NCBI RefSeq assembly: GCF_007559335.1
Contig: NZ_VMBG01000002.1
Location: 310,001 to 374,000, forward strand
Reading direction: 5' to 3'
DNA from: Rariglobus hedericola
GTDB taxonomy: Bacteria > Verrucomicrobiota > Verrucomicrobiia > Opitutales > Opitutaceae
DNA: 64,000 bases
The position numbers and the translations under genes are program-made. Under the pieces are notes generated by a model. The model saw only the letters and a program-made list of their open reading frames with translations. It ran no database searches and was not told the origin of the DNA. Positions 7,581 through 15,779 of this stretch are shown here, one piece after another; within the stretch, counting starts at the first letter, position 1, and the number at the start of each line of letters is the position of its first letter.

Positions 7581-8522
7581 CTACGAACCGATGCCGGGGG
7601 ATCGGATAGGTTGAGCTTTGCCGACGACCGATTTGAATGCCTTCCTGAGTTGTGAAGACGGATTGTGAGAAAACACCGCGTTGCCTAGCACGCCGCAGGC
7701 CTCCTTGAGCGTTCCGTAGCGCTCCTTCAAAAAGTCGGCCGACAGCCTATACCATTCATCCCAATTTTCTGAAGAGATAGAACGGAGTTTGCGGATGCGG
7801 TCATACGTCTGGCGGCTTAAATCGACTCTTTTAAGTTCTGCATCCGGAACTGAGCTCGAATTTGGAATGTGAATGACCATTGTTCGGATCATCTCGAAGT
7901 ATTCGATTATCGAAAGCGCCAGATACGCATAAGTTCCTACCGAGGTGGCGTCAGCGGTTTTACCCTTGGGATTAATTCTAAAAAGCAGTCCGGATGATTG
8001 CCCGACGCCTATGTCGGCCATGTAGCCTTTGGCGGATTTGAGCGATTCGGTAGTGTTTCCCAACAATACAGGAAAGTTCACGTGGGCATGCGCATAACGC
8101 CTGATGGCCTTTCCGAAAGCTTCGTTCCCGGATGCCGTTTGGATTTCTCTTAAAATTTCTGTCACGAGGTTGAAAAGCACGTTCACGGAGGCGCTGTCAC
8201 CAGCCTTCGCTTCAGCCAGAACGACTGCCGCACAGTCGGCCATGAGCTTGCAGGTTTTTAAATGCTGCGACCGGGGATTGGGCGAACGCCTCATATTTTC
8301 CAGCGACCTAAACAGCTCAGCCCTTGCCGTAGTTGCATCCTTGGAAGTTTTGCGTTCGGGCTCTTTATGACGTGCGTTCCAGAAATTAGGAAGCCGGGTC
8401 AAAGTTCTTTTTCCGGCAATCGCCAAGAACCCATCGGTTCGCCCGGCCAAAGCAATTTGCAGCATGTCATACCGGCTCGGTTTGGCGCTGACATGCCGTC
8501 TTGGTATGAACGGATTTTGCAT
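7581..8522 (-). CDS. Unknown island protein between Xis-like gene and integrase
   Basis: 313 residues, ATG at 8522. No signal peptide or membrane segment is seen. The N-terminus is basic (MQNPFIPRRHVSAKPSRYDM), and the middle is helical and rich in Ala and Leu (for example DCAAVVLAEAKAGDSASVNVLFNL). A Ser/Lys-rich region (FKSVVGKAQPIRSPGIGS) ends it. I recognise no domain. Its position directly downstream of the integrase and on the same strand suggests a role in the mobile element, either cargo or accessory to recombination. Confidence 0.6.
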   Translation of the reverse strand: MQNPFIPRRHVSAKPSRYDMLQIALAGRTDGFLAIAGKRTLTRLPNFWNARHKEPERKTSKDATTARAELFRSLENMRRSPNPRSQHLKTCKLMADCAAVVLAEAKAGDSASVNVLFNLVTEILREIQTASGNEAFGKAIRRYAHAHVNFPVLLGNTTESLKSAKGYMADIGVGQSSGLLFRINPKGKTADATSVGTYAYLALSIIEYFEMIRTMVIHIPNSSSVPDAELKRVDLSRQTYDRIRKLRSISSENWDEWYRLSADFLKERYGTLKEACGVLGNAVFSHNPSSQLRKAFKSVVGKAQPIRSPGIGS

Positions 8523-8548
8523 GGTGTTGATTGCTGATGGATCGGGCC

Positions 8549-9706
8549 CTATGCGCCGCCAATGCCAGGTAGACGGCTAACCGCCTGACGCTTGGTTTCG
8601 TCGTCCGTGTGGGTGTAGTTCCGGCTCACGATTTCGCTTTCGTGTCCGATGATATCACGCACCACCGATTCAGGCACGCCGGCACGCTTGAGCATGCTGG
8701 TCGCGGTGTGTCGCAGGCTGTGAAAAGACAAAGGACTAACCGTGCGCTTAACCGAGTGGCCTCGTCCGGTATTTTTAATTTTGGAACGCTCCTCAGCGAG
8801 TTTGGCCTTCACCAGCAGAGCATGAAACTCCGCCGACAAGCGGCGCGACTCACCGTCTGAGTCACGCTTGCTCTCGTGCGCCTTGGGGAAGATCGGTGCG
8901 TCGAGGTTACTCGGATAGTGCTTCTTCAGTTCCGCCAGAAGAGGCGCGGCAATCGGAATCACCATGTCACGTCCGGTCTTTTGAGAACGGAATGAAACCA
9001 GACCTTCCTTCATATCGACCTTCCGACCGGTCAAGTTAGCCAGATCGCCGAGTCGCTGGCCAAGATAAAGGCCGCCCAAAATCAGGCCACGCCATTCGCC
9101 TTTGGCGACGGCGAGGAGCTTTTCGATTTCCTCCATGGTGAAGGGACGCCGCTCGGGCGCGTCCGCGTCCTTGCGGTCTTCGAGCACGCTCACGGCCGCT
9201 CCGGGGTTGTCGAGTCGCAGCCCATCCGTGACTGCCTGCTTAAAGGCGATACGCAGGATTTTAAGGTCCGTGTTGGCGGTAGATATCGACAGCGTTTTCG
9301 CGGTCGCATCCCGGAGGTCCGTGAGATCCTTCTTGGTGATGTAGGCGATATCGCGTTCCGCCCGCTCGCCCAAAAATGCCAGCAGCTTGTCGACGGCGTT
9401 TTCGTAACGCTTGTGGGAACCCTTGCTGGTCTCGACCCGCTTGCCCTCCAGCCATGCCTTCATGAAGGCCGTCACGGAAGAGTGGTTGAGCTTGTCGCCG
9501 TGGATGTCGGTAAAGATGTCGGAGATGACCTTGCGAGCCTGCGCCTCGGTCAATTTGGTGCGGTAAGCCCCCTCAAACTTTTGAGCCATCTGGAGAGCCT
9601 TGCCCCGGTCGGTAAGCTTGGTGGAGCGCTTGCGCTGCCGCCCGCCGTCGTCGGTGTAGCAGGCGACCCAGTAGCGGCTTTCAGGATGCTTCCAAACAGA
9701 GGCCAT
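8549..9706 (-). CDS. Tyrosine recombinase (phage-type integrase)
   Basis: 385 residues. An N-terminal DNA-binding part (MASVWKHPESRYWVACYTDD, Arm-like) and a SAM-like core-binding domain are followed by the catalytic domain. The expected active-site residues are present: Arg218 (YLGQRLGD), Lys243 (QKTGRDM), His329 and Arg332 (HSLRHTA), His355 (IIGHESE) and the nucleophile Tyr364 (SRNYTH). It should integrate and excise the island. It starts 105 bases from the tRNA 3' fragment and reads away from it, consistent with that fragment being its attachment site. Confidence 0.92.
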   Translation of the reverse strand: MASVWKHPESRYWVACYTDDGGRQRKRSTKLTDRGKALQMAQKFEGAYRTKLTEAQARKVISDIFTDIHGDKLNHSSVTAFMKAWLEGKRVETSKGSHKRYENAVDKLLAFLGERAERDIAYITKKDLTDLRDATAKTLSISTANTDLKILRIAFKQAVTDGLRLDNPGAAVSVLEDRKDADAPERRPFTMEEIEKLLAVAKGEWRGLILGGLYLGQRLGDLANLTGRKVDMKEGLVSFRSQKTGRDMVIPIAAPLLAELKKHYPSNLDAPIFPKAHESKRDSDGESRRLSAEFHALLVKAKLAEERSKIKNTGRGHSVKRTVSPLSFHSLRHTATSMLKRAGVPESVVRDIIGHESEIVSRNYTHTDDETKRQAVSRLPGIGGA

Positions 9707-9709
9707 AAT

Positions 9710-9731
9710 CTAAGAATGAGGCTAAGAATGA
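9710..9731 (+). repeat. Two direct repeats CTAAGAATGA upstream of the integrase
   Basis: CTAAGAATGA occurs at 9710-9719 and 9722-9731, starting 12 bases apart, just upstream of the integrase start and about 80 bases from the tRNA fragment. Short direct repeats in this place can be arm-type sites for integrase or Xis, or part of the integrase promoter region. The repeat is seen; the role is inferred. Confidence 0.4.
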
Positions 9732-9810
9732 CGGGCTTATCCGGCGATGTCCGGCAAAATCGTAAGTCCTTTTATGGTAACAGAAGTGCTTATGCCTCAA
9801 TGCGCTCCGT

Positions 9811-9844
9811 CGAGACCGGGGTTCGAATCCCCGTGGGGACACCA
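9811..9844 (+). other. tRNA 3' end without 5' half (attR candidate, tRNA-Glu-like)
   Basis: CGGGG-TTCGAAT-CCCCG (9817-9833) is a perfect T arm. It is followed by TGGGGAC (9834-9840) as the 3' acceptor strand, A as discriminator and an encoded CCA (9842-9844). The matching 5' acceptor strand (GTCCCCA) and the D and anticodon arms are not present in the 75 bases upstream. Bacterial tRNA-Glu genes commonly begin GTCCCC, so tRNA-Glu is the likely parent. The fragment next to an integrase is the usual duplicated core left at one end of an integrated element. Confidence 0.75.
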
Positions 9845-9852
9845 ATTTAGAA

Positions 9853-9885
9853 AGCCCGTTGGTCTAAAAACCAGCGGGCTTTTTT
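9853..9885 (+). terminator. Terminator left behind the tRNA fragment
   Basis: AGCCCGTTGG (9853-9862) pairs with CCAGCGGGCT (9871-9880) around TCTAAAAA and is followed by TTTTT. The hairpin starts nine bases after the CCA, so it is probably the native terminator of the tRNA that was split by the insertion. It marks the beginning of chromosomal sequence. Confidence 0.8.
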
Positions 9886-9981
9886 GCGTTTGGACGGCGG
9901 GGATGAGAACGGAGGGGAACCGCATCGCGTAATGCGCGTCCGTCATGGTTTTGCACAGCCAAGCCATGATTCTCCGCCACC

Positions 9982-10764
9982 ATGAATATCACTCTTAAAG
10001 GTAAACGCGTTCTCGTCACCGGTGGCAGCTCAGGAATCGGGAGCGCCATTGCCAAGGCTCTGGCCGCCGCCGGGGCGAAAGTCGCGCTGACTTATCGCAC
10101 GCATCCGAAGTCCGCCGAGGCCATCGTCCGCGCCATCAAAAAACGCGGCGGCAAAGCCCTCGCGCTCGAGGCCGATGTCTCCGATCCCGCCGCCGTCGTC
10201 GCTCTCTTTCACCAGATGGACGAAGCGTGGGGCGGCATCGACATCCTCATCAACAACGCCGGCATGGACGGCGAACGCGCGCTCGGCTGGGAAGCCGATT
10301 TCCCCGCTTGGAAAAAGGTGATCGAGGTGAATCTGTTCGGCGCCTTCCACTGCGCGAGCGAAGCATTGAAACGTATGGTGCCGCAAAAAAGCGGCGTTGT
10401 GCTCAACGTCAGTTCGGTGCACGAGGAAATCGCGTGGTCGGGTTATAGCGCCTATGCATCCAGCAAGGCCGCGGTCGGCATGCTAACCAAAACGCTCGCG
10501 CAGGAGGCCGCGCCCCACGGTGTGCGCGTGCTCGCGATCGCCCCCGGTGCGATCCGCACGCCGATCAACCGCGACGTGTGGGACAATCCCAAAGGGCTCA
10601 AAGATCTACTCAAAAAAATCCCGCTCAACCGCATCGGTGAACCGAAAGAGATCGCCGACCTGGTCGTCGTGCTGGTCTCGGACACCGCGTCCTACCTCAC
10701 CGGACGCACCATCGTCGTCGATGGAGGTATGACCGATTATCCGGACTTCGCGAATGGCGGTTGA
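9982..10764 (+). CDS. Short-chain dehydrogenase/reductase
   Basis: 260 residues, the usual length for a classical SDR. The cofactor motif TGGSSGIG is at residues 13-20, NNAG at 91-94, and the catalytic Ser (about 144-145) with Tyr158-x-x-x-Lys162 follows. The C-terminus has IAPGAIRTPI and YLTGRTIVVDGGM, like glucose 1-dehydrogenase and 3-oxoacyl-ACP reductase relatives. The TYRT after the second strand suggests NADP(H) preference. Substrate unknown; its neighbours give no decisive hint. It is the first chromosomal gene right of the island. Confidence 0.85.
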   Translation: MNITLKGKRVLVTGGSSGIGSAIAKALAAAGAKVALTYRTHPKSAEAIVRAIKKRGGKALALEADVSDPAAVVALFHQMDEAWGGIDILINNAGMDGERALGWEADFPAWKKVIEVNLFGAFHCASEALKRMVPQKSGVVLNVSSVHEEIAWSGYSAYASSKAAVGMLTKTLAQEAAPHGVRVLAIAPGAIRTPINRDVWDNPKGLKDLLKKIPLNRIGEPKEIADLVVVLVSDTASYLTGRTIVVDGGMTDYPDFANGG

Positions 10765-10780
10765 TGCGGGAATTTAAACG

Positions 10781-12001
10781 ATGTCTGCCCAAACCAACAC
10801 CTCCGGCTGGTCCGGCATTTTCAGGCCGCTCGACTGGCTGCTGCTGGCCGTGCCCGTTTCGTTCGCCCTCCGCTATGTTTCCGCGTGGAGAAACGACACG
10901 CTGCTTTTCATCATCACCGGCCTCGCGATCATTCCGCTCGCCGGTTGGATGGGCCGCGCAACCGAGCATCTCAGCGCGCGCGCCGGCCAGGGCCTCGGCA
11001 GTCTGCTCAACGCTACGTTTGGCAACGCCGCTGAATTGATCATCGCGCTGATGGCGCTTTCGAAAGGCCTGACCGGCGTGGTGAAGGCCTCTCTCACCGG
11101 CTCGATCATCGGTAACATTCTCCTCGTGCTCGGCGCGTCGATGCTGGCGGGCGGCATGCGGTTTAACCGCCAGACGTTCAACCAAACGGCCGCACGCATT
11201 TCAGCCACTTCACTCAGCCTCGCGGCCATCGGGCTGATCATTCCCACGGTCTTCCACCTCGCGTCCGACCGCCAGCCCGGTGGCTGGACGCCTCAAGCCG
11301 AGCAGAGTCTTTCCCTCGCCATCGCGGTGGTGCTCTTCATCACCTATATCTTCTGGCTGATTTTTTCGCTCTTCACCCACAAGAAACTGTTCACCGGAGC
11401 CGAAGCCGCCGGACACGCGGAGGAAAAAGATGCCGCATGGTCCGTCACGAAAGCCGTCACCATCCTGCTGATGGCGACAACCCTGGTTGCATTTATGAGC
11501 GAGTTTTTGGTCGGCTCCGTCGAGGCGGCCCGCGAACAACTCGGCCTCACCGAAGTATTCGTAGGCGTGATCATCGTGGCGGTTATCGGCAACGCCGCCG
11601 AGCACTCCACCGCGGTGATGATGGCGCTTAAAAACAAAACCGATCTCAGCCTCGGCATCGCCATCGGATCGAGTCTGCAAATCGCCCTCTTCGTGGCGCC
11701 CGTGCTCGTATTCGCGTCCTACCTTTTCGGCCAGCCGATGACGCTGGAATTTACGCTGCCGGAAATCGCCGCCGTCGCGTTGTCCGTCTGGATCGTCACC
11801 GAGATCAGTGGCGATGGTGAGTGCAACTGGCTCGAAGGCGTGCAGCTCCTCTCGGTCTACGTGATCCTCGCCATTCTCTTTTTCTTCCTGCCCGAGCCGG
11901 CCCACGTGCAAAGCGCGTCCGACTCGCTTGCGCCAGCCGCAGGGAGCGCGTTTAATCCCGCGTCGGAAACAAATTCCACCGCGCCCATTCCCGCGCGCTA
12001 A
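10781..12001 (+). CDS. cax: Calcium/proton antiporter, CAX family
   Basis: 406 residues with about eleven hydrophobic segments. The two inverted CaCA repeats are recognisable: [20 protein letters not shown] (about residues 86-105) and [20 protein letters not shown] (about residues 266-285). Each carries the GNAAE motif whose Glu binds the ion. The halves are separated by a short charged linker ([11 protein letters not shown]). It exchanges cytoplasmic Ca2+ for H+. It starts 16 bases after the SDR gene on the same strand, so the two may be cotranscribed. Confidence 0.9.
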   Translation: MSAQTNTSGWSGIFRPLDWLLLAVPVSFALRYVSAWRNDTLLFIITGLAIIPLAGWMGRATEHLSARAGQGLGSLLNATFGNAAELIIALMALSKGLTGVVKASLTGSIIGNILLVLGASMLAGGMRFNRQTFNQTAARISATSLSLAAIGLIIPTVFHLASDRQPGGWTPQAEQSLSLAIAVVLFITYIFWLIFSLFTHKKLFTGAEAAGHAEEKDAAWSVTKAVTILLMATTLVAFMSEFLVGSVEAAREQLGLTEVFVGVIIVAVIGNAAEHSTAVMMALKNKTDLSLGIAIGSSLQIALFVAPVLVFASYLFGQPMTLEFTLPEIAAVALSVWIVTEISGDGECNWLEGVQLLSVYVILAILFFFLPEPAHVQSASDSLAPAAGSAFNPASETNSTAPIPAR

Positions 12002-12013
12002 CCGCGTTTTCCC

Positions 12014-14416
12014 ATGAATAATCCTGACGCCATGCCTGCCTCTCAACGCTCCGCTCCGGGTGCGCCCGGGATTGAGCCGCGCTGGACTTCGAGCGCCAAG
12101 GACGGCGTCGGCACCGCCTATTCAACGGGCGCGCAGGTGTGGTTCACGCTCAGTCACGGCATCGTCAACGAACTCTATTTTCCGCACGTCGATACGCCGA
12201 ACACGCGCGATCTCCAGTTCCTGATCACCGATGGCGAAACCTTCTGTCACGAGGAGAAGCGCGATCTCGATCACAAGGTGGAATACCCCGAGAGGAACAC
12301 GCTGCTTTACCGTCTCACCAACAGCGAGCCGACCGGTCGCTACCGTATCATCAAGGAAATTATCGTGGAGCCGCACTCATCGGCTCTGCTCATCCAGACC
12401 CGCGTTGAAATCTCTGATCCTTCGCTGCGCGGGAAGCTGCGCATCTACGTGTTGCTCGCTCCGCACCTCAACGGCACGGGGAAAAATAACTCGGCCCGAC
12501 TGCACGAGGCCGGTGGACGGAAACTCATCCACGCCTGGCGCGATCCGATCCATCTGATGCTCGGCTGCACACCTGATTTTACGCGGCGCTCGGTGGGCTT
12601 CGCCGGCACGAGCGATGGTTGGCGGGACTTGATGGATAATTTCAAAATGGACTGGGAGTTCGAATCCGCCGAGGACGGTAACATTGCCGTGCTCGGTGAA
12701 GTGGATCTCTCCGGCGGACTCGAATTCACCCTCGCGGTCGCGTTCGGTTTCGATGCGCAAACCGCCTCGACGCTTTTTTTGCAGGCGATGGCCACGCCGT
12801 TTGCGCAACAACGCGAAAAGTTTGTCGCCCAGTGGAAACGCAAACACGCCGACACCGACGGCACGGGTTATTCGGAGGAGCTCGCGTCGTTGATCCGCCT
12901 GAGCCACTGCGTGCTGCTCGCGCATGAGGATAAACTGTTTCAAGGCGCCTTCGTCGCCTCGCTGAGCATCCCGTGGGGCGAGACGAAGGACGACAGCGAC
13001 CGCGGAGGCTACCACCTCGTGTGGACTCGCGACATGGTTCACACCGCGACCGCGTTGCTGGCCTGCGGTGAATCCGAATCCGCCCTGCGCGCGCTCGTCT
13101 GGCTCGCGTCCATTCAGGACACCGACGGTTGTCTGCCGCAAAACTCCTCGATCCGTGGCGAAGCGTTTTGGACCGGTATCCAACTCGACGAAGTGGCCGC
13201 GCCGATCCTGCTCGCCTGGCACCTACGCCGCGAAGATGCGCTGCGGCAGTTCGACCCGTGGACACTGGTGACGCGCGCCGCGCTCTTCCTGATTCAAAAC
13301 GGACCGGTTACCGGACAAGAACGGTGGGAGGAAAACGCCGGCTATTCCCCTTCGACGCTCGCTTCAATCATCGCGGGAATCGTGTGCGCGGCGGATTTTG
13401 CCCACGCGCGCAACGATACGGTCGCGGAAAAGTTTCTACTCGAATATGCCGACTGGCTGGCCGGCCACGTCGAGGAATGGACCGCGACTTCCTGCGGTGA
13501 ACTCGTTCCGGGTAAACCGCGCCACTACATTCGTATCACGCCTGCCGAGCCGGCGAATCCGCTGGTCTCGCCCGTGCCGGATACCGCGACGATCACGGTC
13601 GCGAATGGCGGCGGCTCGCACCGTGCGCGCAACATTGTAGGCGGAGATTTTTTGCAACTGGTGCGGCTCGGCGTGCGCGCGGCGAACGATCCATTGATCG
13701 TCGATTCGCTGGAGGTGATCGACGCGGTGCTCAAACGCGATCTGCCGCAAGGGCCGTGCTGGCGACGCTACAACCACGACGGTTACGGGCAGAAAGCCGA
13801 CGGTAGCGCTTACGACGGCACGGGTGAAGGCCGCACCTGGCCGCTGCTCACGGGCGAGCGCGGACACTACGAACTGGCCGCGGGGCGCGACGCGCTGCCG
13901 TTCCTTGAAGCGATGTCTCGTTTCTCCAACGAAGGCGGCATGTTGCCCGAGCAATTGTGGGACGACGCGGATCTTCCCGATGGCCGCATGAAGCTCGGCC
14001 GGCCCAGTGGTTCGGCCATGCCACTCTGTTGGTCGCATGCCGAATACATCGCACTCGCCCGCAGCCGGACCGACGGCGTGCCCTTCGATCGCCCCGAGCC
14101 CGTGTATCAACGCTACGCCATCAAGAAGACTGAAAGCCGGATGGAGATGTGGACCTTCATGCATCAGCTCCAGTCGATCGCCGCGGGCAAAACATTGCGC
14201 GTCATCACCGCCGCGCCCGCGAAGGTGCGTTGGAGTGCCGACAACTGGGCAACCGTTAACGACAACGACTCCCAGGATACGGGCTTCGGCTGCCACTGGA
14301 TCGATCTGCCGACCCAGAAATTACCGGCGGATGCTGCCATCGTTTTCACGTTTCAATGGGCGGAGAAATGGGAAGGGAGAAACTTCACCGTGAAGATCAC
14401 GACATCTGGCGGCTGA
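12014..14416 (+). CDS. GH15 glucoamylase/glucodextranase-like glucosidase
   Basis: 800 residues. The N-terminal part (about 20-290, starting GIEPRWTSSAKDGVGTAYST) is the GlucodextN-type beta-sandwich. The GH15 (alpha/alpha)6 barrel starts near GGYHLVWTRDMVHTATALL (about 331). The family's acid Glu is in QLDEVAAP (about 391-393) and the base Glu in MLPEQLWD (about 645). It would release glucose from the ends of alpha-glucans. No signal peptide is seen, so cytoplasmic glycogen or maltodextrin use is likely. It follows the antiporter gene by 12 bases. Confidence 0.9.
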   Translation: MNNPDAMPASQRSAPGAPGIEPRWTSSAKDGVGTAYSTGAQVWFTLSHGIVNELYFPHVDTPNTRDLQFLITDGETFCHEEKRDLDHKVEYPERNTLLYRLTNSEPTGRYRIIKEIIVEPHSSALLIQTRVEISDPSLRGKLRIYVLLAPHLNGTGKNNSARLHEAGGRKLIHAWRDPIHLMLGCTPDFTRRSVGFAGTSDGWRDLMDNFKMDWEFESAEDGNIAVLGEVDLSGGLEFTLAVAFGFDAQTASTLFLQAMATPFAQQREKFVAQWKRKHADTDGTGYSEELASLIRLSHCVLLAHEDKLFQGAFVASLSIPWGETKDDSDRGGYHLVWTRDMVHTATALLACGESESALRALVWLASIQDTDGCLPQNSSIRGEAFWTGIQLDEVAAPILLAWHLRREDALRQFDPWTLVTRAALFLIQNGPVTGQERWEENAGYSPSTLASIIAGIVCAADFAHARNDTVAEKFLLEYADWLAGHVEEWTATSCGELVPGKPRHYIRITPAEPANPLVSPVPDTATITVANGGGSHRARNIVGGDFLQLVRLGVRAANDPLIVDSLEVIDAVLKRDLPQGPCWRRYNHDGYGQKADGSAYDGTGEGRTWPLLTGERGHYELAAGRDALPFLEAMSRFSNEGGMLPEQLWDDADLPDGRMKLGRPSGSAMPLCWSHAEYIALARSRTDGVPFDRPEPVYQRYAIKKTESRMEMWTFMHQLQSIAAGKTLRVITAAPAKVRWSADNWATVNDNDSQDTGFGCHWIDLPTQKLPADAAIVFTFQWAEKWEGRNFTVKITTSGG

Positions 14417-14431
14417 CGTTAGATCATCTTC

Positions 14432-15745
14432 ATGAAACTAAAATTGATTAAAATCCGGGATAAGCTCGCCGATTCATTTTGGTTTCTACCCGCAGTGATC
14501 GCGTTGCTCGCGGCGGTGGGCGCGCTCGGCTTGGTGATGCTCGACCATCATCTCGGCTCCGACTGGATTCACGACATGGGCTGGATCTGGTCGGGCGGGG
14601 CGCAAGGTGCGCGGAGTGTGCTGGCGGTCGTGGCGGGTTCGGTGATGACCGTGGTATCAATCGTGTTTTCGCTGACGATCACGACGCTCGCGCAGACGTC
14701 CTCGCATTACGGGCCGCGCGTGTTGCGCAACTTCACCTCGGACCGCGGCGTGCAGTTCACGCTGGGCGTCTTTATTGCGACCTTCGTTTACAGCCTGTTG
14801 GTGTTGCGCACGGTGCGTTCGGTGGAGGAGGCGATTTTTGTGCCGTATATCGCGGTCAACGTCGGCGTGCTGCTGGCGCTGGCGGCGCTGGGAGTTCTGA
14901 TTTATTTCATCCACCACGTTTCGCAGATCATCCAAGCGGAGAACTTAATCGCCTCGGTGGGACGCGATTTCCAAGTAACGCTGCCGCTGCTTTTTCCCGA
15001 ACGCATCGGCGAGGACGCGGGTGCGACGCCGGCTCCCGATGATGCGGATTGGGAGAAAGCGCAGCAGGTCGAGGCCAACGAAAATGGCTACATGCAACGC
15101 GTGGACGACGGGCGCTTGATCGCGCTCGCGACGCAGCACGATCTGCAAATCAAACTGGAGAAACGCCCGGGCGAATTCGTGACCAAGGGAATCTGCCTGC
15201 TGCGGATTTTGCCGAAGGTGAAAGCGACCGAAGAAATTCATCGCGCGATGTGCAGTTGTTTTAATCTCGGCGAGCACCGCACGCCGCATCAGGACGCGCT
15301 GTATTCGTTGCAGCAACTGGTCGAGATTGCTGCGCATGCGCTTTCGCCCGGCATCAACGAACCGTTCACGGCGCTGACCTGCGTGGACTGGATCGGCGCG
15401 TCACTACGCGGGGCGGCGGAGCGCGATCAACCGTCGGCCGAGCGGCGCGACAAGGACGGTCGGGTCCGCGTCGTGGCGCGGCCGGTTACCTTCGAGGAAA
15501 TGGTGACGACGTCCTTTGACCAGATTCGCAATTACGGCGCGGGCAGTCCGGCGGTGTTGATCACATTGGTTTCCACGCTGGCGAGTCTGCTGCCCTACGT
15601 GCGCCGCCCTGCGGATCGTGAGGCGTTGATCCGGCAGGCGCGGCTGATCGCGGAAGATGCCGGACAAATCAAAAACGCGCTGGATCGCGAACAACTCACC
15701 GCGTTGTTGCGCGAAAAAATGGGCGGCTATCTCGCGCTGGCCTGA
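14432..15745 (+). CDS. DUF2254 membrane protein
   Basis: 437 residues. Four hydrophobic segments occupy the first third (for example FLPAVIALLAAVGALGLVML and VAVNVGVLLALAALGVLIYF), followed by a soluble C-terminal domain. The stretches VVAGSVMTVVSIVFSLTITT, SSHYGPRVLRNFTSDRGVQF and ALSPGINEPFTALTCVDWIG are characteristic of DUF2254. Function unknown. It begins 16 bases after the glucoamylase gene, so it is probably the last gene of that run. Confidence 0.85.
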   Translation: MKLKLIKIRDKLADSFWFLPAVIALLAAVGALGLVMLDHHLGSDWIHDMGWIWSGGAQGARSVLAVVAGSVMTVVSIVFSLTITTLAQTSSHYGPRVLRNFTSDRGVQFTLGVFIATFVYSLLVLRTVRSVEEAIFVPYIAVNVGVLLALAALGVLIYFIHHVSQIIQAENLIASVGRDFQVTLPLLFPERIGEDAGATPAPDDADWEKAQQVEANENGYMQRVDDGRLIALATQHDLQIKLEKRPGEFVTKGICLLRILPKVKATEEIHRAMCSCFNLGEHRTPHQDALYSLQQLVEIAAHALSPGINEPFTALTCVDWIGASLRGAAERDQPSAERRDKDGRVRVVARPVTFEEMVTTSFDQIRNYGAGSPAVLITLVSTLASLLPYVRRPADREALIRQARLIAEDAGQIKNALDREQLTALLREKMGGYLALA

Positions 15746-15779
15746 TGGCGCGCCGCCAAGATGGAGAGCGTGAAGCCGA

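Larger units (their letters stand above)
1..9844. mobile_element. Right part of an integrated genomic island
   Basis: The first 9.8 kb is visibly more AT-rich than the rest of the window. It carries a polymorphic-toxin gene, a broken transposase, a replication-protein-like gene, an Xis-like gene and a tyrosine recombinase. It ends in a tRNA 3' end without a 5' half, followed by a terminator and then high-GC chromosomal genes. This is the layout expected when an integrase inserts at a tRNA 3' end: the right junction keeps a copy of the tRNA 3' sequence, and the intact tRNA stays at the far-left junction. No intact copy is visible, so the left end lies beyond position 1. More than one element may have accumulated here. 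The right boundary is seen; the extent is inferred. Confidence 0.65.

Noticed and set aside
9770-9844. Complete tRNA gene
   Set aside because: Only the T arm and 3' acceptor strand are present; no D arm, anticodon arm or matching 5' acceptor strand upstream.
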